DNA from: Desulfurivibrio alkaliphilus
Lineage (GTDB): Bacteria; Desulfobacterota; Desulfobulbia; Desulfobulbales; Desulfurivibrionaceae
Length of the DNA: 12,076 bases
Direction of reading: 5' to 3'
Assembly (NCBI GenBank): GCA_011048585.1
Contig: DSDS01000132.1
Span: forward strand, 1 to 12,076
Shown: positions 7,569-12,076 of the stretch, piece after piece
Numbering within the stretch: position 1 is the first letter of the stretch
How the letters are laid out: every line of letters begins with the position of its first letter
Translations under genes and position numbers: made by a program
Notes under the pieces: model-generated
Told to the model about the DNA's origin: nothing
Seen by the model: the letters and a program-made list of their open reading frames with translations, nothing else
Databases searched by the model: none

Positions 7569-8204
7569 TCACTGAATCCCCCGCCCCAGCCGCCGCCAGC
7601 GGACCCGGTGGTTGTCCCGATCCCATGACCAGTAGAGGATAAAGGCTTTGCCCTTCAAGGCGCTGTTCTCCACCATCCCCCAAAAACGGCCGTCATGGCT
7701 GTTGTCGCGATTATCCCCCATGACGAACAGCTCCCCGGCCCCCACGGTCACCGGCCCGAAGTTATCCCGGGGCTGACGATTGGCGGGCAGAATCTCGGCG
7801 TCCCGAAAAACCGCCTTGGGGTCATCAAGGGGCACCCCGTCAATATAGACCCGCTTGTCGCGGATCTCCACGGTCTCGCCGGGCAGGCCGATCACCCGCT
7901 TGATATAGTCCTGGGTAGGGTTCTGGGGATATTTGAAGACCACCACATCATAGCGCTCCGGCTGGCGGATCTCGACCCAGACCTCTCCGCTGAAGGGATT
8001 GCGGACACCATAGATAAACTTGCTCACCAGCAGATGGTCGCCGACCAGCAGGGTCGGTTCCATGGAGCCGGAGGGGATCTTGAAGGCCTGGACCACGAAG
8101 GTACGGATAAACAGGGCCAGGAGCAGGGCGATGATGATGGCCTCGGCGTACTCGCGGAAAACCGATTTGGTTTTCCCCGCCGATTCCCGGGTTGTATCGG
8201 CCAA
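7569..8204 (-). CDS. lepB: Signal peptidase I (LepB), TTG start
   Basis: LepB is the inner-membrane Ser/Lys protease that removes signal peptides from exported proteins. The 211-residue product has one N-terminal membrane segment (about 21-39), then the catalytic Ser box PSGSMEPTLLVGD with nucleophile S47. The Lys box DYIKRVIGLPGE carries general base K102, and the late box GDNRDNSHDGRFWG is intact. A single membrane segment differs from the two of E. coli LepB but is common elsewhere. The start is TTG at 8204. No ATG or GTG lies in frame between it and an upstream stop near 8256, and a strong GGGGAGGA (8211-8218 on the + strand) sits six bases before it. The gene heads the lepB-pyrB-pyrC cluster and is divergent from pilM. 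Confidence 0.95.
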   Translation of the reverse strand: MADTTRESAGKTKSVFREYAEAIIIALLLALFIRTFVVQAFKIPSGSMEPTLLVGDHLLVSKFIYGVRNPFSGEVWVEIRQPERYDVVVFKYPQNPTQDYIKRVIGLPGETVEIRDKRVYIDGVPLDDPKAVFRDAEILPANRQPRDNFGPVTVGAGELFVMGDNRDNSHDGRFWGMVENSALKGKAFILYWSWDRDNHRVRWRRLGRGIQ

Positions 8205-8265
8205 ACCACTTCCTCCCCTGCTGGTGTTGCCGGCTGCGCCGGTACGGCTTCCTTAAACCTGTGCT

Positions 8266-8294
8266 GATATACCGCAAAGCTGATAAAAAGACAA
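8266..8294 (-). promoter_or_regulatory. Candidate promoter for lepB-pyrB-pyrC
   Basis: Read on the minus strand, TTGTCT (8294-8289) is followed after exactly 17 bases by TATATC (8271-8266). Each hexamer matches the sigma-70 consensus at four of six positions with ideal spacing. The leader to the lepB TTG would be about 55 bases. Placement fits, but no experimental evidence is available from sequence alone. Confidence 0.4.
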
Positions 8295-8341
8295 GCAAGC
8301 GATGGACGACTAACAACAATATGGTTGACATAATCAGCTTT
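8276..8341. repeat. 9-bp inverted repeat linking the divergent lepB and pilM promoters
   Basis: AAAGCTGAT at 8276-8284 and its perfect reverse complement ATCAGCTTT at 8333-8341 are separated by 48 bases. The left arm lies within the spacer of the candidate lepB promoter. The right arm lies just upstream of the candidate pilM -35 element. This would suit a divergent operator, but a 9-bp match in a region this small can arise by chance. Confidence 0.3.
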
Positions 8342-8345
8342 CTGC

Positions 8346-8375
8346 TTGACATCGCTACGCTTTTATGTCCTTAAT
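8346..8375 (+). promoter_or_regulatory. Candidate promoter for pilMNOPQ
   Basis: A perfect TTGACA at 8346-8351 is followed after 18 bases by CTTAAT at 8370-8375, which matches TATAAT at four of six positions. The leader to the pilM start would be about 98 bases. A second TTGACA lies 21 bases upstream at 8325-8330 but has no usable -10 at normal distance. I see no convincing GG-N10-GC sigma-54 element near pilM. Confidence 0.4.
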
Positions 8376-8479
8376 ACGGAAACGGCCATATTGGGGAGTG
8401 TTATTATCGTCCCGATCTGGCGAGTTTTAACCCGAAAATGGGGAAAAAGGACTAAACGGGAAGGGAATCGAAACCGCCA

Positions 8480-9607
8480 ATGGCCCCCAAAATGCCGCAA
8501 CTTAAGCTCAGCTTGCCCTCCCTCGGCGGCCTGACCAGCCGCTTCTCTCTGCCGTTCATGGCCCGGGGCGAGGCCCTGGCCCTGGGCCTCGATATCGGGT
8601 CCCACGCCGTGAAGGCCTGCGAGTTGCAACGCAGCGGCTCCGGCTACCTGCTGAAAAGTCTGGGCAGCGCCCTGATGCCCCCCGACACCATCGAAGACGG
8701 CGCCCTGGTGGAACCGGCGGCGGTGGCCGGGGTGATCGGCAACCTGCTGGGCAACCTGGGCAGCAGGAACAAAAAGGTGGCCATCTCCGTCTCCGGCTAT
8801 TCGGTGATCGTCAAGAAGATCAATCTGCGGGTGATGAGCAGCGAGGAGTTGGAGAAACATCTCCACGAAGAGGCGGAGCAGTACATCCCCTTCGACATCG
8901 ACGACGTTTACCTGGACTGCCAGGATCTCCATACCAACACCGGCGAAGATGATCACACCGATATCATGCTGGTGGCGGCCAAGAAGGAGCTGGTGGACGG
9001 CTACCTCGGCATGCTGGAAGATCTGGGCCTGGAGACGGTGGTGGTGGACGTGGACGCCTTCGCCCTGGAAAACGCCTTCGAGGCCGCCGGCGGCCCCGAC
9101 GAAAGCGCGGTCCTGGTTGATATCGGTGCCTCCAAGATGAACATCAATATAGTATCCGGCGGGGCTTCGGCCCTGGCCCGTGACGTGATCCTGGGGGGCC
9201 GGCAGTTGACCGAGCAGATCCAGCGGGCCCTGGATATCTCTTTTGAGGAGGCCGAGGAGATCAAACTGGGCCTGACCCCGGCCCCGGAAAATGCCCGGCA
9301 GCGGGTGGAAAAAATTGTGCTGGAGGCCTGCCGCCAGTGGAGTGCCGAGATCAAGCGGGCCTTGGACTTTCACCAGACCACCAGCCCCGAGCAGGCGGTG
9401 GAACGGATCGTTCTCAGCGGCGGCGGGGCCAACATTGCCGGGCTGGCCGATCTTTTCAGCCAGGAAAACAACCTCCCCACCACCATTTTCAACCCCTTCG
9501 CCCGGGCCGTGGTGGACCAAAAGCGCATCGACCCGGCCTATCTCCGGGCCGTGGCTCCGTCAATGGCCCAGGCCGCCGGTCTGGCCACCAGACTGGTGGA
9601 GTTTTAG
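8480..9607 (+). CDS. pilM: Type IV pilus assembly protein PilM
   Basis: PilM is the cytoplasmic actin-like protein of the type IV pilus alignment complex. It binds ATP and the N-terminal tail of PilN. The product shows the actin/FtsA fold motifs: phosphate 1 loop GLDIGSHAVK at 36-45, the PilM-typical EEAEQYIPFDIDDVYLDCQ near 130-148, phosphate 2 loop VLVDIGASKMNI at 211-222 and the adenosine motif VLSGGGANIAGL at 311-322. Length is 375 residues. The phosphate 1 loop sits later than is usual for PilM because of a roughly 25-residue N-terminal extension. ATGs at 8492 and 8558 are in frame, and the purine-rich GGGAAGGGAA lies rather far (about 11-12 bases) from 8480, so the true start is uncertain. 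pilN follows after nine bases. Confidence 0.95.
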   Translation: MAPKMPQLKLSLPSLGGLTSRFSLPFMARGEALALGLDIGSHAVKACELQRSGSGYLLKSLGSALMPPDTIEDGALVEPAAVAGVIGNLLGNLGSRNKKVAISVSGYSVIVKKINLRVMSSEELEKHLHEEAEQYIPFDIDDVYLDCQDLHTNTGEDDHTDIMLVAAKKELVDGYLGMLEDLGLETVVVDVDAFALENAFEAAGGPDESAVLVDIGASKMNINIVSGGASALARDVILGGRQLTEQIQRALDISFEEAEEIKLGLTPAPENARQRVEKIVLEACRQWSAEIKRALDFHQTTSPEQAVERIVLSGGGANIAGLADLFSQENNLPTTIFNPFARAVVDQKRIDPAYLRAVAPSMAQAAGLATRLVEF

Positions 9608-9616
9608 GGAGCCGCC

Positions 9617-10198
9617 ATGATCAAGATCAACCTGCTACCCATCAAAGAGCTTAAGCAGCGGCGGCGGCGGCGCCAGGAACTCTTTTTCCTGGTCGGATCC
9701 CTGACGGCTTTGCTGCTGCTGCTGGTGGTGGCCACCCTGGCGCTCAACGCCCAGGTCAACGGGCTCAAGGCGGAGATCGTCGAGCTGGACCGCCAGAAGG
9801 CCTCCCTCCAATCGATTCAGCGCCAGATCACTGCCCTGCAGCGGCAACAGGAGGCCCTGGAAACCAAGATCAGCGCCATCAGAACCCTGCGCACCCACTC
9901 CCAGCTTCCCGTCCGGGTGTTGGATGAGATCAGCAACCGCACCCCGTCCCAGCGGATGTGGCTCAACTCCCTGCGCCTGGCCGGCAACACTCTGAGTATC
10001 GCCGGGGTGGGACTGGATAATCCCACCATCGCACAGTATATGCAAACCCTGGAACGCTCCCCCTACTTCGCCGGGGTCGATCTGGCCAGCACCGCCCAAA
10101 CCGATATCGGGGGGCAGAAGCTCAAAACCTTCTCCCTGACGATCAGGGTCACCCCGCCGCCGGCCAAGGAAGCACCGGAGGGGGAGGGAGAGCAATGA
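9617..10198 (+). CDS. pilN: Type IV pilus inner-membrane protein PilN
   Basis: PilN is a bitopic inner-membrane protein that links cytoplasmic PilM to periplasmic PilO and PilP. The 193-residue product opens with the diagnostic PilM-binding peptide (INLLPIKE at 4-11). A run of five arginines follows at 15-19, then one membrane segment (about 22-44), a coiled coil (about 46-90, rich in Gln, Leu and Glu) and a ferredoxin-like periplasmic domain (about 95-178). The arginines fit the positive-inside rule and place the N-terminus in the cytoplasm. An AGGGAG sequence precedes the ATG at 9617, and the stop overlaps the pilO start by four bases (ATGA), indicating coupled translation. Confidence 0.95.
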   Translation: MIKINLLPIKELKQRRRRRQELFFLVGSLTALLLLLVVATLALNAQVNGLKAEIVELDRQKASLQSIQRQITALQRQQEALETKISAIRTLRTHSQLPVRVLDEISNRTPSQRMWLNSLRLAGNTLSIAGVGLDNPTIAQYMQTLERSPYFAGVDLASTAQTDIGGQKLKTFSLTIRVTPPPAKEAPEGEGEQ

Positions 10199-10848
10199 TG
10201 AAACTTAACCCCACCATGTTGCTGAAAAAACTGGACGGGTTGCTGGAAACCTGGACCGCCCGGCTGACCAAAGTCCACAAACTGCTGATCTGCGCGGCAG
10301 TATGGGCGGTACCGGCGGCCGCCTTCGTCCTGCTGGTTTTCATGCCCAAGACCGAGGAGATGGGGCAGCTGCGGGACCGAATCAGTCGCTTAAACAACGA
10401 GATAAGCAAGCTGCGGACCGTGGCCGCCCAGCTCGACCAGCACAAGGCGAAAATGGCCGAGGTGGAAGAGCACCTCCGGATCGCCTCGCTGCTGCTGCCC
10501 GAGGAGAGGGAGATTCCCCACCTGCTGACCAACATCTCCAACCTGGGCACCGATGCCGGCTTGGACTTCATCCTGTTCCGGCCGCAAGCCGAGGTACGAA
10601 AGGAATTTTACGCGGAAATTCCGGTTGATATTTCAGTTCGTGGCCCCTACCATCAGGTCGGGAAATTTCTGGACCAGATCAGCAAACTGCCGCGGGTAGT
10701 CACGGTCAGCAACCTCAACATGGGTTCCCCCAGCCAGACCGGTGGGGTCATGAACCTCAACACCACTTTTACCCTGCTGACCTACCGCTTTATCGAACCG
10801 GAACCGGAACCGGCGCCCCGGGCCCGGCAACCGGCCAGAAGACGGTGA
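10195..10848 (+). CDS. pilO: Type IV pilus inner-membrane protein PilO
   Basis: PilO pairs with PilN in the inner membrane and periplasm and helps carry PilP. The 217-residue product has a short cytoplasmic N-terminus, one membrane segment (about 30-50), a coiled coil (about 53-95) and the conserved PilO core. Core motifs include LLPEEREIPHLLTNIS (99-114), a FYAEIPVDISVRGPYHQVG segment and FLDQISKLPRVV. The C-terminal tail is rich in Pro and Arg. The start overlaps pilN by four bases after a strong GGAGGGGGAGGGAG. A second ATG directly follows the first and is equally possible. Membership in the pilMNOPQ operon confirms the assignment. Confidence 0.95.
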   Translation: MMKLNPTMLLKKLDGLLETWTARLTKVHKLLICAAVWAVPAAAFVLLVFMPKTEEMGQLRDRISRLNNEISKLRTVAAQLDQHKAKMAEVEEHLRIASLLLPEEREIPHLLTNISNLGTDAGLDFILFRPQAEVRKEFYAEIPVDISVRGPYHQVGKFLDQISKLPRVVTVSNLNMGSPSQTGGVMNLNTTFTLLTYRFIEPEPEPAPRARQPARRR

Positions 10849-10856
10849 GACGGCAT

Positions 10857-11399
10857 ATGGCACTCAACATTGGAAAAAGCGGCGGAATCTCCGCCCTGTT
10901 TGTTCTCCTGCTGCTCCTCTGCCCCGGAGCCGGCCTGAGCGAAAGCCGGGAGGAATCACCGGGGGAGGAGCTGTCCCGGCAGCCGCCGCTCTCCCTGCTG
11001 GAGGAGCTGCAGCTTAGCCCCGACCCCTTTTTCTATCGCCAGACCGGGCGGCCCGACCCCTTCATGCCTTTTGTGACCATCCGCCCCGCCGCCACGGCTG
11101 CCGGCAAACCGGACAAGGCCGAGGCGGAGGAGGTTTTAACCGGCCTGCGCCGCTTCGAACCCGAACAACTCACGCTCACCGCCATCGTCCTGAGTGACAA
11201 AGCCTCCCTGGCCATGGTCGAGGACAGCACCGGCTACGGCCATATCATCAGACGGGGCAGCTCCATCGGCCGCAGCGGCCGGGTGGAAAGGATCACCGCC
11301 GATCGGGTTATCATTCGCCAGGAGCTCGTCACCCTGACGGGAGAGCAAGAATATCGCACCGTCGAACTGGTGCTAATGAGAGAGGGAGAGGATAAATAA
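10857..11399 (+). CDS. pilP: Type IV pilus periplasmic protein PilP
   Basis: PilP connects the PilN-PilO pair to the N-terminal domains of the PilQ secretin. From the ATG at 10857 (180 residues) it has a hydrophobic signal segment (about 11-26), the PilP hallmark GRPDPFMPF (64-72), a low-complexity linker and a small beta domain (about 98-175) with LTLTAIVLSDKASLAMVED and IIRRGSSIGRSGRVERI. The only N-terminal Cys (C22) is preceded by leucines, not the small residue of a normal lipobox, so lipidation as reported for some PilP proteins is doubtful here. The start has GGTGA eight bases upstream. A GTG at 10845 overlapping the pilO stop would add four residues and is a fair alternative. The last base overlaps the pilQ ATG. 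Confidence 0.92.
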   Translation: MALNIGKSGGISALFVLLLLLCPGAGLSESREESPGEELSRQPPLSLLEELQLSPDPFFYRQTGRPDPFMPFVTIRPAATAAGKPDKAEAEEVLTGLRRFEPEQLTLTAIVLSDKASLAMVEDSTGYGHIIRRGSSIGRSGRVERITADRVIIRQELVTLTGEQEYRTVELVLMREGEDK

Positions 11400-12076
11400 T
11401 GAAGCGTTTCCCCTTTTGGCTTCCGGCGTTGCTCGTCGCCGTCCTGGCCGGGACTATTCTGGGCAGCGTCTCCGCCCAGGCCTCGACCGGCGGCGAAACC
11501 TACACCATCAACTCCCTGACCCTGGAAGGAGATCAGGAGGAATTGCGCCTTCAAATTTCCGGGGACGCGCCACCCACCTACACAGCCTATCGCCTTTTCG
11601 ATCCCCCCCGGCTGGTGATCGACATTGCCGACGCCCGCCTGCCCGAGGAGACCATCTTTCCCGCCGCCCCGCCGCGGGGTCCGGTGCGCCAGGTGGTGGG
11701 GCGGAGTTTTGGCGATCAGCAGCTCACCATCGTGCGGCTGGAGGTTATGCTAACCGGCGACCCCGATTATGACACCACTCGCCGGGATCACGATATTGTG
11801 GTCACCTTTTCCGCTCACCAGCCCAGCGCTACCGAGGAAAAACCGGTAGCAACCACCCCGAAGAAGATCCTGCCCGCCGCCGACGAGGCGGCAGCCAAGG
11901 CGGAAGCGGAAATTGAAACGGAAACCGAACCCGGGGCGGTGGCAGCCATCATCGCCGACCTGCGGGGGAAACGTCACGCGGGGGTGGTGGAGGCCGTTCG
12001 GCCCCGCATCCCCTCCCTGGAGTTTCACGCCGGGGCCCGACCGTCGGCTACTCCGGCCAAACCGGAACCCAAGGCC
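11399..12076 (+). CDS. pilQ: Type IV pilus secretin PilQ, N-terminal part (cut by window edge)
   Basis: PilQ forms the outer-membrane secretin ring through which pili pass. Only the first 226 codons are present and the frame is open to the last base. A signal peptide (about 1-27, MKRFPFWLPALLVAVLAG onward, probably cut after SVSA) is followed by an AMIN domain (about 34-140) with the typical YRLFDPPRLVIDIADARL strand pattern. AMIN domains bind peptidoglycan and are usual at the N-terminus of PilQ. A Glu/Ala/Pro-rich linker follows. The secretin core and N0/N1 domains lie beyond the window. The start is TAATG, overlapping the pilP stop by one base, with a GGGAGAGG ribosome site upstream. Position in the operon makes the assignment firm despite truncation. 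Confidence 0.93.
   Translation, partial: MKRFPFWLPALLVAVLAGTILGSVSAQASTGGETYTINSLTLEGDQEELRLQISGDAPPTYTAYRLFDPPRLVIDIADARLPEETIFPAAPPRGPVRQVVGRSFGDQQLTIVRLEVMLTGDPDYDTTRRDHDIVVTFSAHQPSATEEKPVATTPKKILPAADEAAAKAEAEIETETEPGAVAAIIADLRGKRHAGVVEAVRPRIPSLEFHAGARPSATPAKPEPKA

Noticed and set aside
6068..7642. Long open frame on the plus strand across pyrC and pyrB
   Set aside because: It is antisense to two intact enzymes, and its translation is rich in Gly, His, Gln and Pro with no family motif.
8230..8242. CCGGC-TGC-GCCGG hairpin in the lepB leader as a possible riboregulator
   Set aside because: A 5-bp GC stem is expected by chance in GC-rich DNA, and there is no alternative structure or known motif around it.
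8346..8534. Small open frame spanning the pilM leader and start
   Set aside because: It overlaps pilM out of frame, lacks a ribosome site and has no recognisable features.

Overview
The window looks like a GC-rich Gram-negative chromosome, most likely a deltaproteobacterium (Desulfobacterota, perhaps near the Desulfobulbales). That placement is inferred from protein character and gene order, not from a search. Codon use looks uniform throughout. I see no mobile elements, CRISPR arrays, tRNA or rRNA genes, or broken genes.

Region 1 (1-4808, + strand) is information processing. It holds the 3' part of the primary sigma factor gene rpoD, cut by the left window edge, then dprA, which overlaps rpoD by 11 bases, and then topA after a 133-base gap with a perfect TTGACA -35 element. 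Region 2 (4888-5244, + strand) is a short orphan gene for a flagellar rod/hook-like protein. It keeps the two conserved end segments of that family and almost nothing between them.

Region 3 (5312-8204, - strand) is a tight cluster transcribed lepB, pyrB, pyrC: signal peptidase I, aspartate transcarbamoylase and a class I type dihydroorotase. It converges on the rod-like gene. Region 4 (8205-8479) is a divergent control region with a plausible promoter on each strand and a 9-bp inverted repeat that links them. Region 5 (8480-12076, + strand) is the type IV pilus alignment operon pilM-pilN-pilO-pilP-pilQ. Its genes overlap or nearly touch, and pilQ runs off the right edge.

Functionally, PilM (cytoplasmic), PilN and PilO (inner membrane), PilP (periplasmic) and PilQ (outer-membrane secretin) form the envelope-spanning channel of type IV pili. 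PyrB and PyrC catalyse consecutive steps of UMP synthesis. LepB cleaves Sec signal peptides. DprA protects incoming single-stranded DNA and loads RecA during transformation, which fits a genome that also encodes type IV pili. The gene content is mostly ordinary housekeeping and pilus machinery, and I found no convincing undescribed system. The most interesting items are the minimal orphan rod-like protein, the rpoD-dprA overlap and the lepB-pilM divergent control region.
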